This document shows positions 35,242-43,855 of a stretch of 64,000 bases of DNA, in pieces. Position 1 is the first letter of the stretch; each line of letters opens with the position of its first letter. The position numbers and the translations under genes are program-made. Origin of the DNA: Dyadobacter fanqingshengii (GTDB lineage Bacteria > Bacteroidota > Bacteroidia > Cytophagales > Spirosomataceae); contig NZ_CP098806.1 of assembly GCF_023822005.2 (NCBI RefSeq), positions 3,782,001 through 3,846,000 on the forward strand, read 5' to 3'. The notes beneath the pieces are model-generated. The model had not been told where the DNA came from and made no database searches. It worked only from the letters and a program-made list of their open reading frames with translations.

Positions 35242-36618
35242 ATGGATAATAACCAAATCGTTACAGCGCTTTTTGACGCTGTGCAAAATAATAATCTTGA
35301 CATTGCCGGCGCAGACAAAAAATTTTACACCAAACTGGTCTTGCATGCCGCCGAAATTCGTGATCTATACACACAACTATACAATGACCACCCCGAATTC
35401 AGCGCCCACTTCACAAAGCTGATAGAAGTGCTGATTGCTTCCCATCTCAACCGGCCCCACGATTTAAAAGACCGGGACAATAAAAAGCCGGAAAACTGGT
35501 ATTTAAGCAACGAGCTGGCTGGGATGAGCCTCCCAATGGAACATTTGAGCGGGCAATCAGGTAAATCCCCAGACAAACTCCCCTACTTCCAGGATCTTGG
35601 GATCAATGTGCTTCATCTGATCGATGCTGAGAAGGATATGGATCAAATAAGCGCTTTGTTGCATGAAAATGGCATTTCTCTAATGCTTGACTTGTCTCAC
35701 AATGATCAGGCAATTTTAGATTATTCCAACCCAGGTGCATTAGTAAATCTGCTGACCGGTATTCTTGCACATGCTAATGTCGGTGTGGATATCTTACGGA
35801 TCGATGTGGCTGACTTTCAGGGAAATCATTCCCAGCTCCATACCATTCTGCAGTTAATCAAACAGTGTTTACAGGTCACATCGCCCGGCATGGCCCTGGC
35901 GGTTTCAGCAAACGATTCACTGGAAGAGGCGATGAAATTTTTCGGGGAAGGCCGATACATGGCTAAGGAATGTGATTTTGTTTACAATAAAACCCAAACG
36001 GCTTTGCAATGGGACGCGCTGGCCTCCGGTCAGGTTTCTGCAATGGTCGAGGCTGAGGCTGCTTTGTCGGATAAACCTTTCGGCACAACCTGGATCACCT
36101 ACACAAATGCTGATGATGATAGAAGCAGCACTTTGGCTTCGCTATGCGGATTGGAAAAGGCCATTCAGGAAAGAAGCGAAATGCAGATCAATACGGCGAT
36201 CCAAAAAATGTTGCTCCTGCAAGCCAACAGTTTTTTCATAGGCGGACTTCCTATGCTTGCTTATCGAAATGAGGTGGAAGGCACCCTTGAAAACCAGCTT
36301 TTTTCCGGGACCAAAAAATTACTTGCAATCAGGAAAAGCCTTCATGTGGTTGCGGATACAAAAAATACGCGATGGCTGCCCCGGCATAATATCCACATAG
36401 CCGGTTTCGTGCGAAACGGCCGGGAAAAGGCACTTTACTGCATTTTTAATTATAGTGATGAAAGTGCATATCTGACCTGGCATTCATTCCGCTACAATGG
36501 TTATGCTCCTGAAAAACTATATGATCATTGGCGTGAAAATTTCTATGAACCAGGAAACGATGCCGAATTTTTGGTGATCGAACCTTACGGATTTTATCTG
36601 CTTGAAGTGGTGGCCTAA
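35242..36618 (+). CDS. Amylosucrase-like (GH13) protein lacking catalytic residues
   Basis: 458 residues, against about 630 in amylosucrases. The N-terminal helical part (residues 1-95), the first barrel strands (LPYFQDLGINVLHLID), and SLMLDLSHNDQAILDYSNPG all align by eye with GH13 amylosucrase. Region II is intact (ANVGVDILRIDVADF, nucleophile position Asp188). Region I has Asp instead of the usual His (DLSHND versus DxVxNH). Region III, where the general acid Glu belongs, reads AVSANDS (Ser222). Region IV has NADDD instead of HDD. The C-terminal beta domain is present (IAGFVRNGREKALYCIFNYS). Much of the B domain is missing. It may be a glucan-binding pseudoenzyme; that is inference. No signal peptide, so cytoplasmic. 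Confidence 0.7.
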   Translation: MDNNQIVTALFDAVQNNNLDIAGADKKFYTKLVLHAAEIRDLYTQLYNDHPEFSAHFTKLIEVLIASHLNRPHDLKDRDNKKPENWYLSNELAGMSLPMEHLSGQSGKSPDKLPYFQDLGINVLHLIDAEKDMDQISALLHENGISLMLDLSHNDQAILDYSNPGALVNLLTGILAHANVGVDILRIDVADFQGNHSQLHTILQLIKQCLQVTSPGMALAVSANDSLEEAMKFFGEGRYMAKECDFVYNKTQTALQWDALASGQVSAMVEAEAALSDKPFGTTWITYTNADDDRSSTLASLCGLEKAIQERSEMQINTAIQKMLLLQANSFFIGGLPMLAYRNEVEGTLENQLFSGTKKLLAIRKSLHVVADTKNTRWLPRHNIHIAGFVRNGREKALYCIFNYSDESAYLTWHSFRYNGYAPEKLYDHWRENFYEPGNDAEFLVIEPYGFYLLEVVA

Positions 36619-36700
36619 TTAACCTAGTAAAGTTTCTACATTCTACCTAAAATAATTCAAACAAATTGTATCTTCCGAGAAAAATTATACCCCCTCGGGA

Positions 36701-39700
36701 ATGAAAAGACTTTTACTGGCTTATTTTTTACTCTCCTCCTTTATCATTCAGGCACAGTCATATAAGTCCCTTCCGGGAAAGATTGAGGCCGAGGAATATA
36801 CTACAATGAACTCAGTGGGCACTGAGGCAACATCAGACGCAGATGGCGGCCAGAATGTGGGCTGGATTCAGGATGGCAGCTGGATGGATTATGACGTGAA
36901 CGTGGCCGTTGCGGGTCACTACACATTCCGGTTCAGGGTTGCCAATGGATACAGTCCGGAAGCGGCGCTTTCGCTTAAATCCGCCAATGGCGACGACCTT
37001 GGCCAACGCATTTTGCCGCAAACCGGCGGCATGCAAAACTACACCACCATTAGTTTTGTAGCATTGCTCCCGCAAGGCAACCAAACATTAAGGGTTTTCG
37101 CGGAAAAAGGCGGTTTCAATTTCAACTGGTTTGAAGCATCCGCCTCGCGCAACGTTTCCGGTAGGATCGAAGCGGAAGATTTTGATGCCGTTAGCGACGT
37201 TCGCACCGAAACGACCGCTGATACAGACGGAAACCTAAATGTAGGATACATTGATGATGGCGATTATTTGGATTACAATATTAAACTTGCAGCCGGCGGC
37301 ACTTACACGGCCAATTTCAGGATTGCCAACAGCTATGGTTCTGGGGTTATTGAGATAAAAAATGGCAGTGGAACAGTATTAGGACAGCTTAACGTGCCTC
37401 AAACCGGCGGCTGGCAAAACTGGGCGACGCTCAGCACACAGCTAACATTACCAGCCGGAAGCCAGTTGATCCGCCTCGCAACACCGCAAGGCGCGTTCAA
37501 TTTCAATTGGTTTGAACTCATTTCCCAAGGCGAACCTGCCATTGGCGTTGCGTTACCTGCAAGAATTCAATCGGAAAATTTTAACGCTTCCAACAACATT
37601 GGAACGGAAGCCACAACCGATGAAGGCGGAGGTGAAAATGTGGGCTGGATCCAGGATGATAGTTGGATGGAATACAAGGTCAACGCAGCGGAGCAGGGCA
37701 TTTACACATTCAGCTATCGCGTAGCTAATGGTTATAGTCCCGAAGCTTCTTTTGCATTGAAAAAAAGTGATGGAACAGAGTTAGGTCGCGTTACTGTCCC
37801 GCAAACGGGCGGCATGCAAGGTTGGCGAACGGTTAATATGCTTGCAGCACTGCCCGCAGGAAATGAAACTTTGAAAATTCAATCCTTAAAAGGTGGCTGG
37901 AACTTTAACTGGTTTGAAGCCAAAGCATCACGCCCGCTTACTGGCAGGATGGAAGCTGAAACATTCGACCTCGCCAGCGACGTGAGAACCGAAGAAACCA
38001 CCGACACAGACGGCGGCTCATCGGTCACTTACATTGACGACGCCGACTGGCTTGATTACAATGTGAAGATCGCAACGGCTGGCGCTTACACCATTGGTTT
38101 CCGGGTTTCGAATAGTTATGGAAATGGCCTTATCGAAATTAAAAACGGCGCTGGCACAGTCCTGGGAAATGTAAATGTTCCCCAAACAGGCGGTTGGAAT
38201 AATTACAGCACAATCCGCACGACGGTTAATCTTCCGGCAGGCAGCCAAATTTTACGCATTTATGCAAATCGTGGCGCATTTAATCTGAACTGGTTTGAAA
38301 TCACAACAGGCACCGTTCAGGAACAATCGACCATTACTTTTAGCGAGCTTGGCACCAAAGGCTTGCAGGAAGGAACCTTTAACCTGGTTGCCAGTAGCAA
38401 CAACAACGAATCGCCTGTCACTTTTTCTTCTTCAAACACCGCAGTAGCAACCGTTTCCAATGCAACCGGCATCTGGAAAGTAACGCTTTTCGGCGCTGGA
38501 CAAACAACAATAACGGCCTCGCAAAGCGCAAGCGAGCATTATTTGCAAGCAGACAATGTGAGCAGAAACTTAACCGTTACCGAACAATCCACCCCTACCG
38601 ACCCCATAGCAGGAGCGAAAATTATCCTCGACCCAAAACGCTGGTATCAGCTAACCAATGCTGCTAATGGATTGGAAGGGCTTTTTGACGGCAATACGCA
38701 GGCCGATGTGCTTACAGGCTGGGGAAAGGCGATCGACTACTACGACGCTTATTATCCGCTGAAAGACGGCGAACAAATCACATTGGAAAGTGTTAAATTT
38801 TTCGATTTCACGGGTTCGACAGAAAATCAGCCGTTCATTTTGTCTGTCATTGACGACCAATGGAACCGCATTCAGGTGGCGACATTCACTGGCTCGGTCT
38901 ATAATGGCTGGGTTGGGCCTTATCCGGATAGAGCTTCCAATACGCAATTTAAGCTGGATGCACCTGTCTCCAACATCCGCTATTTAGTTTTAACAATTCC
39001 AAACTTACTCCCTACCGAGCTGGAACTGTATGGAAGTTATACGCCAGCACCACCATCCAATGCGCCGGGACGCACGAAGAACATTCGGTTAAATGACCTT
39101 TTGGGCGTGAATGGTTACGAGTGGAATTTCCAGGATGGCGCACATACGGAATCGCTTGTCGAGTCGAAAGTGACTGCTGCTAAAAGCTTTTCCGGTTTCC
39201 GGCATTATATGGATTGGGAAAAACTGGAATCGAGAGAAGGTGTTTTTTCTTATAATCCAACATTAAGCGGAAGCTGGAACTATGACCTGATCTACGAGAG
39301 ACTAAAACAGGAAAATATAGAAGTGCTGGCTTGTTTGAAAACGCTTCCGGGATGGATGCTGGCCTCTTATCCTGAGGGCGAAAGAGATTCCGAGAATGTG
39401 CCGGTGCGTTACGGAAAGGATTTCAAAGACCCGCTTTCTTACATTGAACAAGCCAAAGTCGCGTTCCAATACGTTGCCCGTTATGGCAGCAATGTGAATG
39501 TTGACCCATCCTTATTGAAAGTAGACACGATCCCAAGATGGCATGGTGACTATGCGAACACCGTAAAGATCGGCCTGGGTCTGATCAAATATATTGAATG
39601 TGATAATGAGCGTGATAAATGGTGGAAGGGCAGAAAAGGTTATCAAACCGCGCGCGAATATGCTGCCAACATTTCGGCATTTTATGATGGTCATAAAAAC

Positions 39701-40861
39701 ACAATGGGACCGGGAGTGGGCGTAAAAAATGCTGATCCCAACATGAAGGTTGTAATCGCCGGAATGGTCACCGGCCCTGATTATCTCAAAGGAATGGTTG
39801 ACTGGTGCAAAGAATTCAGGGGTTACCGTCCCGATGGCAGCGTTAACCTTTGCTGGGACGTGGTGAATTTTCACCTTTATACAGATGACGCTTCCTCGAA
39901 CCAAAGCGGCACTTCCACGCGGGGAGTGGCTCCCGAGGTTGGTACTGCGCACATAACGCTTGATAATTTTGTAAAAACATCCAAAGAAATGTCGCAAGAT
40001 ATGCCAGTTTGGATCACGGAAGCGGGTTATGATCTAACACAAACCAGTCCATTGAAAGCGATTCCCATTGGTGACAAATCTCCAATGCAAACACAAGCCG
40101 ACTGGATCCTGCGCACGTCGCTGTTTTCGGCTCGCCATGGCATTGAGAAGGTTTTTTATTATCAAATGTATGATGATAACCCCGCCTGGGGATGGATGTT
40201 TGGGTCTTCGGGCTTACTAAATGATGACCAGTCACGCAGGCCAGTATCTGATTATTTTGTTCAAACCAAAAACCTGTTTGGTGATTACGTTTACAAAGAA
40301 ACCATTCATGCTGACCCGGTTGTGGACCGCTATGAACTGAATGGCAAATCGCTGTTCATACTCGCTATCCCTGACGAAGTGGGCCGTACAGCCGAGTATA
40401 CCATTAATTTAGGAGAGACAGGCGTTGCGAAAATTTACACGCCAACAGCCGGAAGCGACCATATGGCAATGCAGGAAAAAGGCATCGTAGACGGAAAAGT
40501 AACGGTTACGGTCACAGAAACACCCATTTTCGTAATGGCTTCAAATGCACAAAATGCGAGAACTGCAGCAGCAGCGCCTGAACTGGGTGAAGAGTTGCCC
40601 TTGCACGAAGATGTAAATGTTTTCCCAAATCCGATAACGGATTTTGTTAACATTGAATTGGCAAATGAAAATAGTGCAGATGTTACGCTAAAAGTTTTCG
40701 ATGCAAAAACTGGAAGACTATATCAGAATGGCCATGTGCAAAAGCCATCAAACAAATTGTCCCACAAACTTGATCTGACACATTTGCCGATTGGCACATA
40801 TATCATCGAAGTGAAACAGGGAAATCAAAGCACATTCCGCAAGGTGGCAAAGGTGCATTAA
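36701..40861 (+). CDS. T9SS-secreted multimodular glycosidase: four CBM6-like modules, Ig-like domain, clan GH-A catalytic domain
   Basis: 1386 residues. Signal peptide (KRLLLAYFLLSSFIIQAQS). Four CBM6-like (cellulose-binding type IV) modules of about 125 residues occupy residues 24-530 in an A-B-A-B order, each with GRIEAEDFD-type starts, a DGxxNVGYIDDGDYLDYN core and FNFNWFE ends. An Ig-like segment (about 540-630) and a discoidin-like beta domain (about 640-785) follow. The catalytic domain starts near residue 790. YIECDNERDKWW (Glu970 as likely acid/base) and WITEAGYD (Glu1107 as likely nucleophile) fit a clan GH-A retaining glycosidase; the exact GH family is not settled. The C-terminus is a T9SS sorting domain (VNVFPNPITDFVNIEL ... 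GTYIIEVKQG). It should degrade a plant or microbial polysaccharide outside the cell. Confidence 0.85.
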   Translation: MKRLLLAYFLLSSFIIQAQSYKSLPGKIEAEEYTTMNSVGTEATSDADGGQNVGWIQDGSWMDYDVNVAVAGHYTFRFRVANGYSPEAALSLKSANGDDLGQRILPQTGGMQNYTTISFVALLPQGNQTLRVFAEKGGFNFNWFEASASRNVSGRIEAEDFDAVSDVRTETTADTDGNLNVGYIDDGDYLDYNIKLAAGGTYTANFRIANSYGSGVIEIKNGSGTVLGQLNVPQTGGWQNWATLSTQLTLPAGSQLIRLATPQGAFNFNWFELISQGEPAIGVALPARIQSENFNASNNIGTEATTDEGGGENVGWIQDDSWMEYKVNAAEQGIYTFSYRVANGYSPEASFALKKSDGTELGRVTVPQTGGMQGWRTVNMLAALPAGNETLKIQSLKGGWNFNWFEAKASRPLTGRMEAETFDLASDVRTEETTDTDGGSSVTYIDDADWLDYNVKIATAGAYTIGFRVSNSYGNGLIEIKNGAGTVLGNVNVPQTGGWNNYSTIRTTVNLPAGSQILRIYANRGAFNLNWFEITTGTVQEQSTITFSELGTKGLQEGTFNLVASSNNNESPVTFSSSNTAVATVSNATGIWKVTLFGAGQTTITASQSASEHYLQADNVSRNLTVTEQSTPTDPIAGAKIILDPKRWYQLTNAANGLEGLFDGNTQADVLTGWGKAIDYYDAYYPLKDGEQITLESVKFFDFTGSTENQPFILSVIDDQWNRIQVATFTGSVYNGWVGPYPDRASNTQFKLDAPVSNIRYLVLTIPNLLPTELELYGSYTPAPPSNAPGRTKNIRLNDLLGVNGYEWNFQDGAHTESLVESKVTAAKSFSGFRHYMDWEKLESREGVFSYNPTLSGSWNYDLIYERLKQENIEVLACLKTLPGWMLASYPEGERDSENVPVRYGKDFKDPLSYIEQAKVAFQYVARYGSNVNVDPSLLKVDTIPRWHGDYANTVKIGLGLIKYIECDNERDKWWKGRKGYQTAREYAANISAFYDGHKNTMGPGVGVKNADPNMKVVIAGMVTGPDYLKGMVDWCKEFRGYRPDGSVNLCWDVVNFHLYTDDASSNQSGTSTRGVAPEVGTAHITLDNFVKTSKEMSQDMPVWITEAGYDLTQTSPLKAIPIGDKSPMQTQADWILRTSLFSARHGIEKVFYYQMYDDNPAWGWMFGSSGLLNDDQSRRPVSDYFVQTKNLFGDYVYKETIHADPVVDRYELNGKSLFILAIPDEVGRTAEYTINLGETGVAKIYTPTAGSDHMAMQEKGIVDGKVTVTVTETPIFVMASNAQNARTAAAAPELGEELPLHEDVNVFPNPITDFVNIELANENSADVTLKVFDAKTGRLYQNGHVQKPSNKLSHKLDLTHLPIGTYIIEVKQGNQSTFRKVAKVH

Positions 40862-41865
40862 TAATGGGCGACGCCGCGGTTTGCCATCCGGCTTCCGTCC
40901 AGCCTTGAAATGTTAAATTTGTCACGGTATTCTTTTGGCGTAACGCCCGTGCTCTTTTTAAACAGCTGCCGAAACGATTTCAGGTCGTTATACCCTGAGT
41001 TCAACATTACTTCTAGCACGCTTTGGTCTGTCTGTGCAAGGAGTTTTTTGGCTGCTTCAATGCGCGTCCTTTGTAAATATTCAATAGGCGTAACGCCAAC
41101 CGCCTGCTTAAACCGCCGCACTACATTGCGCCTGCTCGCCGGAATATCCTGGATTAAAGCCTCAATGGTGCTTCCCTCCTGATATTCTTTCTCGATTTTT
41201 TGCTGAGCCATATTTACCAAACCATCGCCATGATCCAGCGCCGGCGAAAAAGTGCCGAAATAGGTTTGCTGCTCACGGTCCATATCGATCGCGAACATTT
41301 TGGCAGTTTGTAGCGTCAACTCTTTGCCGCAAAATCTTTGGATCAGATAAAGCATTAAATGAAAGCTGCTCGTTGCGCCGCCGCTTGTGTAAATACCATG
41401 GTCATCAGTCACAACAGCATCGCTTTTCATGATCACCTCCGGGAAGTTTGAAGCCAGTGCCATAGCGGCGTCGATGTGGGTTGTTGCCTCCTTTCCATTC
41501 AATAAGCCAGCCGCTGCGAGTAAGAAAGCGCCGGTGCAAAAGCTGGCAATTTCAGCTCCATTCTTGTATTGATCCCAAAGCCAGGGAATGCATATCTGGT
41601 TTTTCGCGATCGAGGCTTTCAAGTCACCCGCACCGAAAGCCGGCACCAATATGAGGTTTTGCTGCTCTGCCAAAGTCACCGAGCTGATTTCATAAGCCCC
41701 GTAAAACTGCGGTGGATTGATGTCCGGAGAAAAAAGATTAATATTAAAAAAAGGAGCGCCGTGCTCCCGCTCGTAAAACATGTTCGCCGATTCAAAAACA
41801 TCCAGGATAGCCGCTACACTTAGCAAACGATGCTTATTTGTAATCAAAAGACCTAACTGTATCAT
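40858..41865 (-). CDS. GlxA-like transcriptional regulator (DJ-1/PfpI domain plus AraC HTH)
   Basis: 335 residues. The first 200 residues have the DJ-1/PfpI (class I amidotransferase-like) fold with the nucleophile-elbow region IASFCTGAFLLAAAGLLNGK, then EATTHIDAA. Residues about 225-325 are an AraC/XylS helix-turn-helix pair (IPASRRNVVRRFKQAVGVTP, IEYLQRTRIEAAKKLL, LNSGYNDLKSFRQLFKKSTG, VTPKEYRDKF). It ends tail-to-tail with the glycosidase gene, overlapping by 4 bp. The ligand is unknown; similar regulators respond to small metabolites. Confidence 0.9.
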   Translation of the reverse strand: MIQLGLLITNKHRLLSVAAILDVFESANMFYEREHGAPFFNINLFSPDINPPQFYGAYEISSVTLAEQQNLILVPAFGAGDLKASIAKNQICIPWLWDQYKNGAEIASFCTGAFLLAAAGLLNGKEATTHIDAAMALASNFPEVIMKSDAVVTDDHGIYTSGGATSSFHLMLYLIQRFCGKELTLQTAKMFAIDMDREQQTYFGTFSPALDHGDGLVNMAQQKIEKEYQEGSTIEALIQDIPASRRNVVRRFKQAVGVTPIEYLQRTRIEAAKKLLAQTDQSVLEVMLNSGYNDLKSFRQLFKKSTGVTPKEYRDKFNISRLDGSRMANRGVAHY

Positions 41866-42008
41866 TGTGTTGACGATTTAAGCAAAGTGCGGGACAATAT
41901 AATGTTTTTTTGTCTCAAATGCCCCTCTTACTTGACCGTTTGAATCCAGTTAATTATAAATTATGTCCTTATTTTTGTTTTAGACTAAAATTGAAAACTA
42001 ATATTAAT

Positions 42009-42065
42009 GCCACCGATGCACAAATATCCACGAATAGGATTTGTGAAAATCCGTGCATTCCTGGC
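42009..42065. repeat. 57-bp REP-like imperfect palindrome
   Basis: From GCCA at 42009 to TGGC at 42065 the sequence is an imperfect palindrome centred at AGG (42036-42038): GATGCAC-AAAT-CCACGAAT on the left mirrors ATTTGTG-AAATCCGTGCAT on the right. The ATCCGTG/CACGGAT theme resembles dispersed palindromes known in many bacterial genomes. It lies in the gap before the DUF1579 gene and ends 15 bp before its ATG. Confidence 0.65.
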
Positions 42066-42079
42066 AAAATCCAAACCCC

Positions 42080-42577
42080 ATGGCCAAATCAAAATTCGAA
42101 ACATCCTTAGAATCAGGCGTTCATCAACAGCTGCAATCGCTCATCGGAACCTGGAAAGGAACCACTAAAACCTGGTTCGAGCCAGGAGTTGTAGCAGACG
42201 AATCACCTATGGAGGGCACAATCCGTTCCATACTGGGAGGCCGATTCGTCATGCACGAATACAAAGGATCATTAACGGATCAACCCTTCGAGGGCATCGC
42301 CATTTACGGCTTCGACATCCCAAATAATAATTTTCAGTCTGCGTGGATTGACAGTTTTCACATGGGAACCGGGGTAATGTTATCCAACGGTGCTCCCACA
42401 ACGTCCGGCTTCTCAGTCCTCGGCAGTTACGGCAGCCCCGATTTTCCCGAACCCTGGGGCTGGCGCACCGTCGTTGACCTGCTAGACAACGATAACCTCA
42501 TCATCACAGCCTACAACATTTCCCCCGAAGGCCAGGAAGACAAAGCCACGGAAACGATTTACAAGCGGGTTGGGTAA
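42080..42577 (+). CDS. DUF1579 family protein
   Basis: 165 residues from ATG 42080; an in-frame GTG at 42053 lies inside the upstream palindrome and is unlikely. The family signature LIGTWKGTTKTWFEPGVVAD, then ESPMEGTIRSILGGRFVMHE matches DUF1579, a lipocalin-like beta-barrel family of unknown function. No signal peptide, so probably cytoplasmic. It ends 2 bp from the end of the convergent nuclease gene. Confidence 0.85.
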   Translation: MAKSKFETSLESGVHQQLQSLIGTWKGTTKTWFEPGVVADESPMEGTIRSILGGRFVMHEYKGSLTDQPFEGIAIYGFDIPNNNFQSAWIDSFHMGTGVMLSNGAPTTSGFSVLGSYGSPDFPEPWGWRTVVDLLDNDNLIITAYNISPEGQEDKATETIYKRVG

Positions 42578-42579
42578 AA

Positions 42580-43728
42580 TTAATGTTGAGCCAATTCTTT
42601 TTTAATGAATATTTCGAGTTCTTCTTTTGTGGGCAGTTCGACGATGTACTTGCTGACAAACAGCGGCATATCGCTGTCTGCAACTGCATACTCGATCAGC
42701 GCCTTGTTCTGATCCGTAACTAGTAACAATCCTACGGGTGGGTTGTCATTCGGCTGCATTATATCTTTTTTGTAGTAATTGATGTAAGTTTTTAGCTGTC
42801 CGATATGTTCATGTTTTGCCTCATTGGTCTTCAATTCAACCAGCACATGGCACTTCAAAATACGATGATAAAAGACCAGATCAATAAAAAAGTATTCTCC
42901 GCCTATCGTGATGCGCTTTTGCTTGGCTTCAAAACAAAACCCATGACCGAGTTCTATCAAAAATTCTTCCAGATTATCAATCAGCGCTTGTTGCAGATCA
43001 TTTTCATAAACAACTTCCTTGGCCTTTAATCCCAAGAATTCAAAAGTGAAAGGAGACTTGATGAGATCAGCCAGGTTTGCTTTTTCCGAAGTTTCATTCA
43101 CGTGCAAACTAAGCTTTTCCGAGTCAATGCTCATCCCCGATCGCTCATAATACAGCGTATTGATCTGACGCTTCAATTCACTCACGCTCCAATTGCCTTT
43201 GATGCATTCGCTTTCGTAGAAGCTACGTTTCTCCGTAGAATTGAGAGGGAAAAGCTGAACAAGGTGAGTATAAGACAACCTATCAATAAGTTTTTCCAGA
43301 TCTACCTGAACATTTGAACCGTTATCGGCACCTCTTGCGAACACGGCATTTCCTCTATTAAGCAACTCATTATCAACTGTAAGTAATTTGGCAATCGGTA
43401 ATTGCCAAATTGAAGCGCCTCCGATTCCAAGCTGGCCAAGTTGGCTACCAATGATTTGTGAAATTTCGGGATATAGCAAGTAAAATTGTCTGCAAAGCCG
43501 AAGGTTGCGGGCTGAATAAGCATTCTGATTGAGTGAATCAGAAAGTCGTTGAAGCAATTTATCTCCATACTTTGCCTTGTCCTCACCATTCTGCTCAAAT
43601 TCGACAATGTAAAAGCCGACCAGCCAATTTTTAAGCGTTACATGCTTGTTGATCGCTTTGATTGCATTCTGATGAAGCGTGGTGTGCGTTGCCTCAATGG
43701 CATTAACCAATACGTTGTAATTTTTCAT
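42580..43728 (-). CDS. PDDEXK nuclease domain protein (DUF1016/YhcG family)
   Basis: 382 residues from ATG 43728. The N-terminal DUF1016 half shows its usual text (NWLVGFYIVEFEQNGEDKAK, YGDKLLQRLSDSLNQNAYSA, RNLRLCRQFY, NWSVSELKRQINTLYYERSG). The C-terminal half is a PDDEXK nuclease domain: ELGHGFCFEAKQKRITIGGE, then FFIDLVFYHRILKCHVLVEL, KTNEAKHEHIGQLKTYINYY, with the D-(E/V)xK core as Asp followed by VELK. Members are widespread, often near restriction-modification or mobile genes, and thought to act on DNA. Here it stands alone, with no methylase or integrase beside it. Confidence 0.88.
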   Translation of the reverse strand: MKNYNVLVNAIEATHTTLHQNAIKAINKHVTLKNWLVGFYIVEFEQNGEDKAKYGDKLLQRLSDSLNQNAYSARNLRLCRQFYLLYPEISQIIGSQLGQLGIGGASIWQLPIAKLLTVDNELLNRGNAVFARGADNGSNVQVDLEKLIDRLSYTHLVQLFPLNSTEKRSFYESECIKGNWSVSELKRQINTLYYERSGMSIDSEKLSLHVNETSEKANLADLIKSPFTFEFLGLKAKEVVYENDLQQALIDNLEEFLIELGHGFCFEAKQKRITIGGEYFFIDLVFYHRILKCHVLVELKTNEAKHEHIGQLKTYINYYKKDIMQPNDNPPVGLLLVTDQNKALIEYAVADSDMPLFVSKYIVELPTKEELEIFIKKELAQH

Positions 43729-43855
43729 GTTTGCCGGATGATAGTATAAAAAATGTAGTGTCGGCAAATTATGCACTTCACCTCATTAGCACCCAATCCA
43801 TTTCCCCAATGGCACGAATTTGTTAACCATCGGTAAAAGGTTAATAATTGTCGAA

